Of a DNA stretch of 64,000 nt, positions 34,837 through 45,647 are shown in pieces. The stretch's first letter is position 1; the number at the start of each line of letters is the position of its first letter. The stretch is from positions 62,001 to 126,000 of the forward strand of contig NZ_FNKI01000005.1 in assembly GCF_900102925.1 (NCBI RefSeq), given 5' to 3'. Position numbers and translations under genes: made by a program. The DNA comes from Flagellimonas zhangzhouensis. GTDB taxonomy: Bacteria; Bacteroidota; Bacteroidia; Flavobacteriales; Flavobacteriaceae. A model generated the notes under the pieces. It had not been told where the DNA came from. It saw only the letters and a list, made by a program, of their open reading frames with translations, and ran no database searches.

Positions 34837-37800
34837 TTAGAATGAAAGATTGAAGCCTAAAGTGTATGTTCTCGGAACAGGATATGCACCCCAATCATAA
34901 CCCAACGCCAATGCATTTGATTGCTGTCCTTGGGTTGTAGTACTAATCTCTGGGTTAACCCCTCTATAACCGGTTAAGACAAATGCTTGCTGAACTGAAG
35001 CATAAAGTCTTGCCTTTTTTAAGAAGGATGTTTCCTTCACAGGGAAGCTATACCCTAAAGAAATGTTCTTAACGGTCAAATAACTACCATCTTCAATAAA
35101 TCTTGAACTGAACCAGTCTCTTTCCATGAAAGTAGCTCCAGTAGTTTTACCATATCGTCCACTACCAGGATTTTCTGGAGATCTCCAACGGTCTTTTACA
35201 TCTCTCAATACGTTGAACACCCCATCCAAGTTGGTTGTACCCTGATCGTTTGTTACCGCAATATCGTTTCCAACAGAACCAGAGATTACAACACTCGCAT
35301 CCCAATTTCCAAACCTAAAATCGTTTGTCAGACCAAAGATGTAATCAGGAAATGGATTACCTATTACGGTTCTATCATCATTTTCATTACCATAAGTAAT
35401 CACACCATCACCGTTCACATCCTGGAATTTTATGGTACCTACTTGAGATTCAACAGCTTTTGGTGAGCTATCAAATTCTTGTTGGTTGTCATACACTCCA
35501 TCGTGAATCAATCCCCAGAACTGGCCTAAAGGCTCGCCTGGACGGGTAATAGCAGCATAACCACCACCTGCAAAAATTCTATCAACACCTTCAGCTAAGG
35601 AAACTACCTTGTTCCGGTTAAAAGCAATGTTGAAGTTGGTATTCCAGGTAAAGTTCTCCTTGGCAATGTTTCTACTTACTATCGCAAATTCATGTCCCCA
35701 GAATTCAAGTTCACCCACGTTATCATTAAAGTTGGTAAAACCTGATTCTTGAGGAATGTTTACGTTAAACAATAAATCGGTTGTGTTCTTTTTGTAGTAA
35801 TCATAAATGAACTCTACACGGTCATCGAAGAATCTTAAATCAAGACCAAGGTCAATTTGTTTGGTTTTTTCCCAGCCCAAGTTGGAGTTACCCAAGGTGG
35901 TTACCGCAGCACCACTCGATATGGAGTTTCCGAAAACAGCGTTCAAAGAGTTGTCTACTAAAGCGTACTGAGTATAATTACCAATATTGTTGTTACCAAT
36001 AATACCATAACTGGCTCTTACTTTACCAAAAGTCAACCAATCCGTGTTTTCCAAGAAAGACTCATCGGAGAATACCCAACCTGCAGATACAGATGGGAAA
36101 TTACCCCAACGATTGTTAGATCCAAATCGTGAAGAACCATCACGTCTCAAAGCAAAAGTCACCAAATATTTTCCTTTGTAATCGTAGTTCAATCTTGAGA
36201 AGAAGGAAGTTAAACTCCACTCGTTAATGTTGTTGAACGATCTTGTACGATCAATGTTTAGTGCAGATTGAATAGTTCTTACCCTATCATCTGGGAAATT
36301 GGAAAGAAACAACTGAGAATTATCTGCTTCATATTTCTGGAAAGACATACCACCCAGCAATTCGAAATTATGATCCCCAAATGATTTGGCATAGGTTACA
36401 GTGTTCTCGTTCAACCAGCTTAAATATTTGCTTTCTCTTCTGATGGAAGTAGGAATTGCTGGAGGCAATGCCGCAAATGTTGTTGATGATGTTGACGGAC
36501 TAAAATTGAAGAAAGATGAATTCCCGAAATCTCCATTAATGGAAGTTTTTAAGCGCAAACCTTCGATAGGTTGATATTCCAAGAAAACATTACCCAATAC
36601 TCTGAGCGATTTGGTCTCATTGGTGATTTCCTTTGCCGCGCGATACCAGTTTGGTGTTGGAAACGCACTGATACCTGGAATCCAAGCCGTCAAGGGTAAA
36701 GAACCATCCTCATTTTGATAAGGAAGGATTGGCCAGGTTTGCATTGCATTGGTCACCAATCCACCAGGAATACCTGCATTAACGTTTGTTGCGTAAAAAG
36801 CACCATCGGAACTCGGCAAGTTATCGATTGAGTACGTTGGTGCAACAGAAACTCCCAAGTTCAATTGATCATTCAATTTAAAGGAAGAATTAGCTCTTAA
36901 AGAGTACCTTTTAAAGTCTGAATTAACCATTACCCCTTCTTGATTGAACACCCCTGCCACGATAGCAACTGAAGAACGCTCTCCTCTTGCATTCCAGTTA
37001 ATGTTCAAACTTTGGATTGGAGCGGTTCTAAACATGGCATCGTACCAGTTGTAACCTTCACCATACTGTTCTGGGTTTTGGAATGGCTCAGGAACTGGAA
37101 GTCCCAAATCTTCAAAAGATTCCTTTTTAAACTGGGCGAACTCAGTACCGTTCATTAAGTCAGGACGTCCTTTTTGTGGAACTGCCTGAACACCTCCATA
37201 ATAACTGATGGAAAATCCTCCTTGTTCTGTTTTACCTGATTTGGTAGTGATCAAAACCACACCATTAGCAGCTCTAGAACCATAAAGAGAGGTAGACGCC
37301 GCATCCTTTAAAACAGAAATGCTTTCAATTTCATCAGGGTTAATAGAGCTGATGTCCCCAACAATTGGGAAACCATCCACCACATAAAGTGGATCACTGC
37401 CCGCCAAAATGGAAGCCTGACCACGAACTCTTACCTGAATTCCTTGTCCAGGTTTACCAGTTGTTTGATTGATCTGAACCCCTACCAATCTACCCTGAAG
37501 TTTTTGGGTAACCTGCGGTACAGGAATATCTGCAAGTTCCTCAGAATCAATCTGTTGAACAGCACCTGTAACCTTTCTACTGGTCTGGGTACCATAACCA
37601 ACGATCACAACCTCATCCAATTGTTGGCTATCTATAGCCATACTAATATTGATTTGTGACCTTCCGTTTACTGAAATGTTTTGGGCAGCATAACCAACAG
37701 AAGAAAATGTCAATACTGCATTCGAATTGACCTCAATGGAATAATTTCCATCAAAATCCGCACTTGTACCGTTTGTCGTGCCTTGTTCAAGAACGGTAAC

Positions 37801-37935
37801 CCCCGGCAAGGGCTGACCAGTTTCGGCATCACTAACAGTTCCCCTTACAGTAATCCTCTGTTGTGCATTGGCCGTAAAGCCACAGAGAACTGTGCAAAGA
37901 AGAACCATTAACCAAAGTGTTTGTTTAGTCTTCAT
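34837..37935 (-). CDS. SusC/RagA-family TonB-linked outer-membrane receptor
   Basis: A 1032-residue TonB-dependent importer of oligosaccharides. The signal peptide ends TANAQ (about residue 25). A carboxypeptidase-regulatory-like domain (VRGTVSDAETGQPLPGVTV) spans about 27-105. The TonB-box-like segment DEVVIVGYGTQ leads to the plug domain with SVLKDAASTSLYGSRAANGVVL. The 22-strand barrel fills the rest and ends in an aromatic-rich LGFNLSF. It is the first gene of the minus-strand glycan operon. Its promoter must lie in the 380 bp gap above, which carries several repeats. Confidence 0.96.
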   Translation of the reverse strand: MKTKQTLWLMVLLCTVLCGFTANAQQRITVRGTVSDAETGQPLPGVTVLEQGTTNGTSADFDGNYSIEVNSNAVLTFSSVGYAAQNISVNGRSQINISMAIDSQQLDEVVIVGYGTQTSRKVTGAVQQIDSEELADIPVPQVTQKLQGRLVGVQINQTTGKPGQGIQVRVRGQASILAGSDPLYVVDGFPIVGDISSINPDEIESISVLKDAASTSLYGSRAANGVVLITTKSGKTEQGGFSISYYGGVQAVPQKGRPDLMNGTEFAQFKKESFEDLGLPVPEPFQNPEQYGEGYNWYDAMFRTAPIQSLNINWNARGERSSVAIVAGVFNQEGVMVNSDFKRYSLRANSSFKLNDQLNLGVSVAPTYSIDNLPSSDGAFYATNVNAGIPGGLVTNAMQTWPILPYQNEDGSLPLTAWIPGISAFPTPNWYRAAKEITNETKSLRVLGNVFLEYQPIEGLRLKTSINGDFGNSSFFNFSPSTSSTTFAALPPAIPTSIRRESKYLSWLNENTVTYAKSFGDHNFELLGGMSFQKYEADNSQLFLSNFPDDRVRTIQSALNIDRTRSFNNINEWSLTSFFSRLNYDYKGKYLVTFALRRDGSSRFGSNNRWGNFPSVSAGWVFSDESFLENTDWLTFGKVRASYGIIGNNNIGNYTQYALVDNSLNAVFGNSISSGAAVTTLGNSNLGWEKTKQIDLGLDLRFFDDRVEFIYDYYKKNTTDLLFNVNIPQESGFTNFNDNVGELEFWGHEFAIVSRNIAKENFTWNTNFNIAFNRNKVVSLAEGVDRIFAGGGYAAITRPGEPLGQFWGLIHDGVYDNQQEFDSSPKAVESQVGTIKFQDVNGDGVITYGNENDDRTVIGNPFPDYIFGLTNDFRFGNWDASVVISGSVGNDIAVTNDQGTTNLDGVFNVLRDVKDRWRSPENPGSGRYGKTTGATFMERDWFSSRFIEDGSYLTVKNISLGYSFPVKETSFLKKARLYASVQQAFVLTGYRGVNPEISTTTQGQQSNALALGYDWGAYPVPRTYTLGFNLSF

Positions 37936-39490
<1,555 letters not shown>

Positions 39491-39510
39491 TAACTAACTC
39501 AACTTTGAAT

Positions 39511-39543
39511 AAAAAAATGGCAATTTTTCAATTGCCATTTTTT
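39511..39543. terminator. Bidirectional rho-independent terminator
   Basis: TGGCAATT (39518-39525) pairs with AATTGCCA (39530-39537) around a TTTC loop, with A7 on one side and T6 on the other. It separates the convergent CE1-like esterase and GH2 genes. Confidence 0.9.
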
Positions 39544-39566
39544 GTTTTCGACCACTTTAAAAGTGG

Positions 39567-41372
39567 TTATTTCTTCTTGTAATAATCCTGTAGCACAAAA
39601 AAGGCTTTCTTCTTCTGGCCTTTTTCTGAAATGAGCCCCTTTCGGTTCCAACCATCCTGTACATCGGGTAATTGGCGTAATGGTGACATAAAATCCACAA
39701 GTATCCAAGGAGCCATTCCTGAAAGTCCGTCAATTTTATCGAACATGGCTAAACTCTCTTTGTATAGGTGCTCTTGAAATTCCTCACTCCATCTGGTTTG
39801 CTTATCCGCATAATAACCCTGCAAGGCTCCACCCCCAAATTCACTCACGATTACAGGTTTTTCAAAACCAAATTCAAATGATTTACCACGAGTCTCCTCG
39901 GGGGCTCCACCATACCATCCCAAATATTCGTTTAAACTGATGATGTCCAGTTTTTCAATCAAAGGGTCATTGTAGGTGTACACACTATCGGGGTGCCCAT
40001 CCAATTCTTGGTCCTTTTTGATTGCTGCGGATAACAATCGGGTATCATCCATGGATCTTATATAATCGGCCAATTCTCCCAAAAAGGCATTTCGGTCTGG
40101 AATAGATGCCGTTTCGTTGGCAATGGACCAAATAATGGTGCTCGCGCGGTTATAATCGCGGTTGATCATTTCGGCATACTGTTTCTTGGCTTTTTCCAAT
40201 ACTTCTGGGTTATCCCATTGAATTCCCCAATACAAAGGCAATTCTTCCCAAAGTAGAATCCCCAACTTATCAGCCAACCTCACAATTTTTTCTTGATGCG
40301 GGTAATGTGCCAATCTTAAAAAGTTACAGCCCAATTCTTGCGCCCATCCCAAAACCAACTCAGCATCTTCAATAGAGTTTGCGCGGTCTTTTCGAAGTGG
40401 GTTTTCATCGTGCAAGCAGATACCTTTTAAAAATATAGGTTCACCGTTCAATACAATTTGTTTTCCAATCGCTTCAATGGTTCTAAAACCAATTTGATCA
40501 CCGATGGTGTCATTACCTGCCACTAAAGTGACTTCGTATAGTTTAGGATTTTTCGGCGACCATAATTCCAAACCTTTTGTGTTGATAGAAAATTCTGTTG
40601 GACCATCTGCATTTACCTCGAACTCCTGATTCAATTTTAGTTCAGGAATAAGAATTCGAGCAGTTTTGGGTCTATTTTCACCAACGAGCTCCAATTTGCC
40701 TTGGATTGTTTTGCTGCGCTGCTTTAGTGTTGATTTATCTAGCGAAAGAAAATAATTATTGATAAAGGTTGAAGGCACCTCAATCAACTTAACATCGCGG
40801 GTGATTCCCCCATGATTAAACCAATCCGAAACTTTTGATGGAATATTATCTGCAGCACGGGCATTGTCCACCCCAACAATTAAAAAGTTGTCCTTCTCTT
40901 TTAATAAATCCGTTACCTCGAAAGAAAATGGGGTAAATCCACCTTCATGATGACCTAGAATTTCGCCATTAAAAGAAACCGTGGTTTTATAGTTTGCAGC
41001 CCCTATATGCACAAAGTAACGTTTGCCCTCAGTCCTATCTGGTTTATCAAATGTTTTTCGGTACCACACATTTCCTTCAAAATAGGTAAGCTCTGGATAT
41101 TGAATGTTCCAGCTTCCAGGCACCCAAAGGTTCTTTCCATTATCAAAACCATATTCTACCCTATCGGATTTATCCTTGGGCTGGTAATTTTTATAAACGG
41201 GCATTCCACCCATTCCCCCAGTTTGAAAAGGATCTAAAACAAATTTCCATTTCCCATTTAAACTGGTGAAATTTCTATTCTCGGTATTGGAAATGAATAC
41301 ATCTTGACCAAAAATGGAAGTAGCCATCAAAAAGAGGCCAAACAAAACAAAGGTGGATTTGCGGTTTAGCAT
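39567..41372 (-). CDS. Glycoside hydrolase family 2 (beta-glucuronidase-like)
   Basis: A 601-residue exported GH2 enzyme. The ATG at 41372 gives signal peptide MLNRKSTFVLFGLFLMAT ending IFGQ. Order: jelly-roll sugar-binding domain (about 30-200, with WVPGSWN and WYRKTF), immunoglobulin-like domain (about 200-300), then a TIM barrel. The acid/base is in WSIANE (E420) and the nucleophile in VSEFGGGA (E511). The SEFGGGA segment with IISLNEYLGWYGG resembles beta-glucuronidases, although galactosidase or galacturonidase activity is possible. It is convergent with the esterase and appears to be part of the same locus with its own promoter. Confidence 0.88.
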   Translation of the reverse strand: MLNRKSTFVLFGLFLMATSIFGQDVFISNTENRNFTSLNGKWKFVLDPFQTGGMGGMPVYKNYQPKDKSDRVEYGFDNGKNLWVPGSWNIQYPELTYFEGNVWYRKTFDKPDRTEGKRYFVHIGAANYKTTVSFNGEILGHHEGGFTPFSFEVTDLLKEKDNFLIVGVDNARAADNIPSKVSDWFNHGGITRDVKLIEVPSTFINNYFLSLDKSTLKQRSKTIQGKLELVGENRPKTARILIPELKLNQEFEVNADGPTEFSINTKGLELWSPKNPKLYEVTLVAGNDTIGDQIGFRTIEAIGKQIVLNGEPIFLKGICLHDENPLRKDRANSIEDAELVLGWAQELGCNFLRLAHYPHQEKIVRLADKLGILLWEELPLYWGIQWDNPEVLEKAKKQYAEMINRDYNRASTIIWSIANETASIPDRNAFLGELADYIRSMDDTRLLSAAIKKDQELDGHPDSVYTYNDPLIEKLDIISLNEYLGWYGGAPEETRGKSFEFGFEKPVIVSEFGGGALQGYYADKQTRWSEEFQEHLYKESLAMFDKIDGLSGMAPWILVDFMSPLRQLPDVQDGWNRKGLISEKGQKKKAFFVLQDYYKKK

Positions 41373-41459
41373 GTGCAATAGTTTGATTAATCAATTTAAA
41401 GTGTCAATATAACACTTTTAAATGAAACAAGTATACTTCAATTTTATTTCCCACAAAAA

Positions 41460-41488
41460 AACGGCACCTAGATAATCAGGGTGCCGTT
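41460..41488 (-). terminator. Rho-independent terminator after alcohol dehydrogenase
   Basis: AACGGCACC (41460-41468) pairs with GGTGCCGTT (41480-41488). On the minus strand the hairpin is followed by a T7 run. It ends the DUF2255-EamA-alcohol dehydrogenase transcript. Confidence 0.88.
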
Positions 41489-41519
41489 CTAAATTGTTGA
41501 AATGGATATAGTTTGAATG

Positions 41520-42563
41520 CTAAGCTTTCATATCAATTACAAATCGGTATTTGATATCACCTTTTTCCAAACGTTCAAAACCTTCGTTGATTTGGTTTGG
41601 TGCAATGACTTCGATATCAGCGGTAATGTTGTGTTCTTTACAAAACTCCAACATCTCTTGCGTCTCGGCAATCCCTCCAATATTAGATCCTGCAAAACTT
41701 CTTCTGCCGTTCACCACGCTAAAGGCACCAATTTCCAAAGGCTCATTGGGCAATCCAACCAACACCATGCTACCATCCACAGCCAAACTATTTAAATACG
41801 GATTTACATCGTGCTTGGCGGAAACCGTATCCAAAATCATATCAAAACCAGATTGAGCTTTCATTTGTTCTGCATCTTTAGACAAAACGGAATGATCCGC
41901 TCCCAATCTTTTGGCATCTTCCACTTTGGATGGTGAGGTGGTGAATACGGTAACCTCTGCGCCCATCGCTTTGGCAATTTTAATGGCCATATGTCCAAGA
42001 CCACCAATCCCTACAATACCTACTTTTTTTCCTGGACCTGCTTTCCAATGTTTTAATGGGGAATAGGTTGTAATCCCTGCACATAAAAGTGGTGCGGCAG
42101 CAGCTAAATCATCAAATTCGGGCATTTTTAACACGTAATCGGCATCCGCTACAATCTTCCCGGAAAAACCACCATAGGTTACCCCTCCAATATGTTTATC
42201 GGGTGCGTTGAAAACCAAGGTCCAACCCTCTTCACAGAATTGTTCCTCTCCATGGCTGCATTGGGTACAATGCCCGCAACTGTCCACAATACATCCGATG
42301 GCTGCTAGGTCACCTACTTTAAATTTGGTGACTTCGTCTCCAATTTTAGTTACTCGACCGACAATTTCATGTCCTGGTACGATAGGATAGGCCGTAGCTC
42401 CCCAATCGTTATGGACGGCATGCAAATCGGAATGGCAAATACCGCAATATAAAATTTCAATTTCCACATCGTTGGCCAATGTGTCTCTTCGTTTAATATC
42501 CATGGATTTAATCGGCGCTTCGGCCGATTCTGTTCCATAGGCTTTTGCTAAAGTTGTTTCCAT
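41520..42563 (-). CDS. Zinc-dependent NAD(P) alcohol dehydrogenase (YahK/cinnamyl-type), cytosolic
   Basis: A 347-residue medium-chain dehydrogenase that reduces aldehydes or oxidises alcohols with NAD(P). ATG 42563 begins the protein (METTLAKAYG). The catalytic zinc site is GICHSDLH (Cys) with GHEIVGRV (His-Glu) and the structural zinc site is CGHCTQCSHGEEQFC (four Cys). The Rossmann motif is GIGGLGHMA. It belongs to the cinnamyl-alcohol/YahK aldehyde-reductase branch. A paralogue with a Tat signal lies at 45648. The start lies 37 bp past the EamA permease stop, in a run of detoxification-type genes. Confidence 0.93.
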   Translation of the reverse strand: METTLAKAYGTESAEAPIKSMDIKRRDTLANDVEIEILYCGICHSDLHAVHNDWGATAYPIVPGHEIVGRVTKIGDEVTKFKVGDLAAIGCIVDSCGHCTQCSHGEEQFCEEGWTLVFNAPDKHIGGVTYGGFSGKIVADADYVLKMPEFDDLAAAAPLLCAGITTYSPLKHWKAGPGKKVGIVGIGGLGHMAIKIAKAMGAEVTVFTTSPSKVEDAKRLGADHSVLSKDAEQMKAQSGFDMILDTVSAKHDVNPYLNSLAVDGSMVLVGLPNEPLEIGAFSVVNGRRSFAGSNIGGIAETQEMLEFCKEHNITADIEVIAPNQINEGFERLEKGDIKYRFVIDMKA

Positions 42564-42600
42564 AATTTCTCGCTTTTTATTTTTAAAATTTGATTTTTCT

Positions 42601-43515
42601 TTAAGCTGGGGCAACTTCCTTTCGCTTCTTATAAGTTACTAAATAAACCCCTAAAATCACCAAAAATGCCGCTAAAGGTTTGTCCCATGTCAATCTATCT
42701 TGACCTACTGCAATCGCGACCACTGAGGCAACTATCGGTTGTAGGTTCATAAAGATGCTTGCGGTACTTGCTTCCAACCGTTTTAGGGCATAGGGCATCA
42801 GAAAAAATGCCAAAGTCGTGGAGAATAATAGGGAGAACAGTAACAAAGAATAGGCCCAAACTGTTCCACTTTCGGAATAGATTTCTTGATGCTCCAATCC
42901 ACCATTAAAAGTTAGTGGTAATGCCGCAATGGCCGAAACCAAAAACATCCATTTGGCAATGGTAATCGGGTTGTATTTCATGGAAATTTTGCGGGTCAAA
43001 GTCAGATACCCTGCATAGCAGAACACACACAAAATTGCCAACAAAATGCCCAATCCGTTATTGCTTCCAGTAGGTCCTCCACTCCCACTTAGATAGATGA
43101 TCAATCCTGCTCCCGAAATACTTATGATGATGCCCAATATTTTCCGAGATGGTATCCCCTCTTTTAAAAAAATAGCGGATAATATCAACACCACTACGGG
43201 TGTCAAGGCCATCAGCAAAGAATAGATGACTGGGGTAGTGTATTCGAGGGCTTGTGAAAAGAGTAACTGCGTACCAATAAATCCCATGAGTCCACCTATG
43301 ATCATGGTCCACATGTCCTTTTTATCCACCTTTTCAGACTTCAAAAAAAGACCTACCAACCAGAACAAAGCTGCACCAAAAAACATTCGGGTAATGGTGT
43401 AACCAATTGGCGACATCCAATGGTCCATGAGTTCTTTGGTCACTGGAGTGTTCAGTCCAAAAATTATATTGGCCGTTAATATGGCTACAAGCCCTTGTTG
43501 TCTTTCTTTCAACAT
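42601..43515 (-). CDS. EamA/DMT-family permease
   Basis: A 304-residue inner-membrane protein with about ten hydrophobic helices arranged as two EamA repeats (residues about 10-140 and 155-295). The first begins LVAILTANIIFGLNTPVTKE and the second includes GILLAILCVFCYAGYLTLTR. I chose ATG 43515 (MLKERQQG) over the 43539 start because it opens at the first repeat and does not overlap the DUF2255 gene. Family members export metabolites or amino acids, and no substrate can be given here. It sits between DUF2255 and alcohol dehydrogenase genes with 4 bp and 37 bp gaps. Confidence 0.9.
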   Translation of the reverse strand: MLKERQQGLVAILTANIIFGLNTPVTKELMDHWMSPIGYTITRMFFGAALFWLVGLFLKSEKVDKKDMWTMIIGGLMGFIGTQLLFSQALEYTTPVIYSLLMALTPVVVLILSAIFLKEGIPSRKILGIIISISGAGLIIYLSGSGGPTGSNNGLGILLAILCVFCYAGYLTLTRKISMKYNPITIAKWMFLVSAIAALPLTFNGGLEHQEIYSESGTVWAYSLLLFSLLFSTTLAFFLMPYALKRLEASTASIFMNLQPIVASVVAIAVGQDRLTWDKPLAAFLVILGVYLVTYKKRKEVAPA

Positions 43516-43519
43516 GAAT

Positions 43520-43909
43520 TTAGTTAAGTCCAAATACATTCATGGTTGCCGCTTTGGCCCTATCGCTGATCATGGATCCCAAATATGGACTAGAACTGTA
43601 TTTATCACGGTAGGCTTGGTCTATTTTCTCATTCAAGGGTCCATCAACAGGTTCAAAGCGTACTTTTCGTTCCATTCCAGCAGCTTTAATTTTACCTTGT
43701 TTTTGCTTTAAGGCTGATTTGTACCACCTGGAGTTTACTCCGTTGTAGGCACGCACATAGAGGTTACCCTCTACCTCCACAGACCAAATCCAAGTTAAAG
43801 TTCCATAAGTTTCCCCATCTTCATGCAAAACGGAAATATGAAAATCATCGTTCTTTCCGATTTGTTCAATCTCTTCAGTTGTTAGGGTTTTTGATATTGT
43901 GCTCATCAT
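43520..43909 (-). CDS. DUF2255 family protein
   Basis: A 129-residue soluble protein. The segment FHISVLHEDGETYGTLTWIWSV, then LYVRAYNGVNSRWYKSALKQKQG, matches the DUF2255 family, a flavin-reductase-like split-barrel-related group with no firmly known reaction. Met1 and Met2 (43909, 43906) are both possible starts. It heads a short minus-strand operon with EamA and alcohol dehydrogenase, ended by a terminator at 41460. A terminator immediately upstream (43924-43958) isolates it from the tautomerase-cupin pair, so a promoter is expected inside about 100 bp, or read-through is used. Confidence 0.82.
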   Translation of the reverse strand: MMSTISKTLTTEEIEQIGKNDDFHISVLHEDGETYGTLTWIWSVEVEGNLYVRAYNGVNSRWYKSALKQKQGKIKAAGMERKVRFEPVDGPLNEKIDQAYRDKYSSSPYLGSMISDRAKAATMNVFGLN

Positions 43910-43923
43910 TTTCTTCTTTTAAA

Positions 43924-43958
43924 AACTTTGGGCAATCGAGTTTCCCCGTTGCCCAAAG
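43924..43958 (-). terminator. Rho-independent terminator after tautomerase gene
   Basis: ACTTTGGGCAA (43924-43934) pairs perfectly with TTGCCCAAAGT (43948-43958). On the minus strand a TTTTT tract follows. It lies 62 bp past the tautomerase stop. Confidence 0.88.
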
Positions 43959-44020
43959 TCTAATTTTCTTTTTCAATTTTATTTTTGGCTTGTCTCCAAA
44001 GTATTTGCAACAAGTTAAAT

Positions 44021-44248
44021 CTACATAGTATACCCTAGCTTTTTAACCAAGATTTCCTCGTTTGCCATAATTTTATTGGGGTATACTTCGTTTTTCCATT
44101 CCTCTGTACTGTACTCCTCAAGTGCAACGGAATAAGAATCGTCTCCCATACCCACAACTTTTTGGGCTGCCTTGATTACTTCGGCAACCAGCTCCTTTTT
44201 CTGCTCTTCGGATTTTCCCTCAAGCAGGTTAATTTGAAAATGTGGCAT
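44021..44248 (-). CDS. 4-oxalocrotonate tautomerase family protein
   Basis: A small 75-residue tautomerase. Pro2 follows the initiator Met (MPHFQINLLEG), so after Met removal it would be the catalytic N-terminal proline of the family. KSEEQKKELVAEVIKAAQKV is the conserved helix and SVALEEYSTEEW the second half of the beta-alpha-beta unit. Members move protons in keto-enol pairs and also handle halogenated or aldehydic compounds. It lies 4 bp after a cupin gene on the same strand, so they are probably translated together. Confidence 0.88.
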   Translation of the reverse strand: MPHFQINLLEGKSEEQKKELVAEVIKAAQKVVGMGDDSYSVALEEYSTEEWKNEVYPNKIMANEEILVKKLGYTM

Positions 44249-44252
44249 CTTC

Positions 44253-44651
44253 TTATTTTGAATATTGTTCGTCAGACACTTTTTCCATCCAAGTCACCAC
44301 CTCACCATTTACTTCTTCTTGAACAGCGATATGACTCATGGCTTTATTGGCAGAAGCTCCATGCCAGTGTTTTTCGTTCGGTTCGAAATACACGATGTCC
44401 CCAGGACGAATTTCTTCAATGGGTCCACCTTCTTTTTGAATCCAACCCAATCCTGATTGCACGATTAAAGTTTGACCTGCTGGGTGCGTATGCCATGCGG
44501 TTCTTGCGCCAGGAGCAAAGGTTACCAAGGCTGCTGCCCCTTTGGTTACATTTTCAACATTTTGATACAATGGGTCTACAATCACATCTCCTGTGAACCA
44601 ATCTTCAGGTCCTTTCATGGATGGGATTTCCCCGTTTTTAAAGATTTTCAT
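44253..44651 (-). CDS. Small cupin, hydroxynitrile-lyase-like
   Basis: A single-domain cupin of 132 residues without a signal peptide. The metal site is visible in TAWHTHPAGQTL (two His), the intervening IRPGDIVYFEPNEKHWHGA (His), and the C-terminal tail VVTWMEKVSDEQY. This pattern strongly resembles the small Mn-dependent cupins described as (R)-selective hydroxynitrile lyases, often found with carboxymuconolactone decarboxylases. The in vivo substrate is not known. A lipoprotein paralogue with the same HWHGA and WME-VTDEQY motifs lies at 46844, which suggests the same reaction in the envelope. Confidence 0.85.
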   Translation of the reverse strand: MKIFKNGEIPSMKGPEDWFTGDVIVDPLYQNVENVTKGAAALVTFAPGARTAWHTHPAGQTLIVQSGLGWIQKEGGPIEEIRPGDIVYFEPNEKHWHGASANKAMSHIAVQEEVNGEVVTWMEKVSDEQYSK

Positions 44652-44765
44652 ATATGGTATTTTTTATTGTTCTTCTTCTCTAAAATTTTTAAAACAATTG
44701 ATTATGAGAGCCACGAACCCTTTTCATCGGGCCCGCAGCATCCCATTCTACGCTTGACTTAGTTC

Positions 44766-45620
44766 CTAGGCAAATACAGGGAACTTACTGGCTTCGCCGT
44801 AATCCTTTATTTTTTCCATTTCTTGAAGTGTTTTCATATCACCATCCGAGATTTCAAAATCCAATTGGGCATTACCCTTCATATGATCTGGATTGGCAGT
44901 TTTTGGTATGGGAAGCAACCCCAACTGCAAATCGAAACGGATTGCCAATTGCGGAATGGATACGCCATATTTCTCGGCCATTTCAGCCACATCATCATTT
45001 TTGAACAATTCTCCGTGACCGATCGGGGAATAGGCTTCCACCAAAATATCATTGTCTTCACAGAATTTGATGGTCTTTTCGGGCACGTTGGAAATATGTG
45101 CCAATACTTGGTTCACAGCTGGTTTTACCGTACCATTATCCAAAATATTTTGAATATCTTCGATTTCGAAGTTGGACAATCCAATGGCTTTTAGCTTACC
45201 AGCTTCGTAGGCTTCTTCCAAAGCTTTCCATGCTGCTAAGTTTCCTTTAAAAAATCGTTCTTCTCCTTGAAAATCTTGCCATGGTTTTGGACTGTGGATG
45301 ATCATTAAATCAATGTAATCCAATCCCATTACTTCCAATGATTTATCAATAGCAGCAACGGCTTCATCATAGGATTTTACTTCTGCAGCCAATTTGGTGG
45401 TCACGAACAATTCGCTTCTATTTACCCCACTCTCTTTGATGCCTTTACCTACGCCTTCTTCATTTTGATAGGCTTGGGCAGTATCAATATGTCTGTACCC
45501 AAGGTCTATGGCATCTTTTACGGCCTGCACCACGGCATCGTTATCGATGAACCAGGTACCCAGACCCAATTTTGGAATTTGAACTTTATTATTAAGTGTA
45601 TATGTTTCTTGTACTATCAT
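44766..45620 (-). CDS. Aldo/keto reductase (2,5-diketogluconate-reductase type)
   Basis: A 284-residue NADPH-dependent reductase with an (alpha/beta)8 barrel. The motifs are GLGTWFIDND, GYRHIDTAQAYQNEEGVG (catalytic Asp and Tyr), LMIIHSPKPW (catalytic His) and the cofactor segment LLPIPKTANPDHMKGN. No signal peptide is present. The pairing of an AKR of this class with YahK/YqhD-like alcohol dehydrogenases under an AraC regulator recalls the E. coli yqhC-yqhD-dkgA aldehyde-response group, so reduction of reactive aldehydes is likely. It follows the Tat-exported dehydrogenase gene by 27 bp. Confidence 0.92.
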   Translation of the reverse strand: MIVQETYTLNNKVQIPKLGLGTWFIDNDAVVQAVKDAIDLGYRHIDTAQAYQNEEGVGKGIKESGVNRSELFVTTKLAAEVKSYDEAVAAIDKSLEVMGLDYIDLMIIHSPKPWQDFQGEERFFKGNLAAWKALEEAYEAGKLKAIGLSNFEIEDIQNILDNGTVKPAVNQVLAHISNVPEKTIKFCEDNDILVEAYSPIGHGELFKNDDVAEMAEKYGVSIPQLAIRFDLQLGLLPIPKTANPDHMKGNAQLDFEISDGDMKTLQEMEKIKDYGEASKFPVFA

Positions 45621-45647
45621 AGCGTGTTTTTATAGTTAATAATTTGA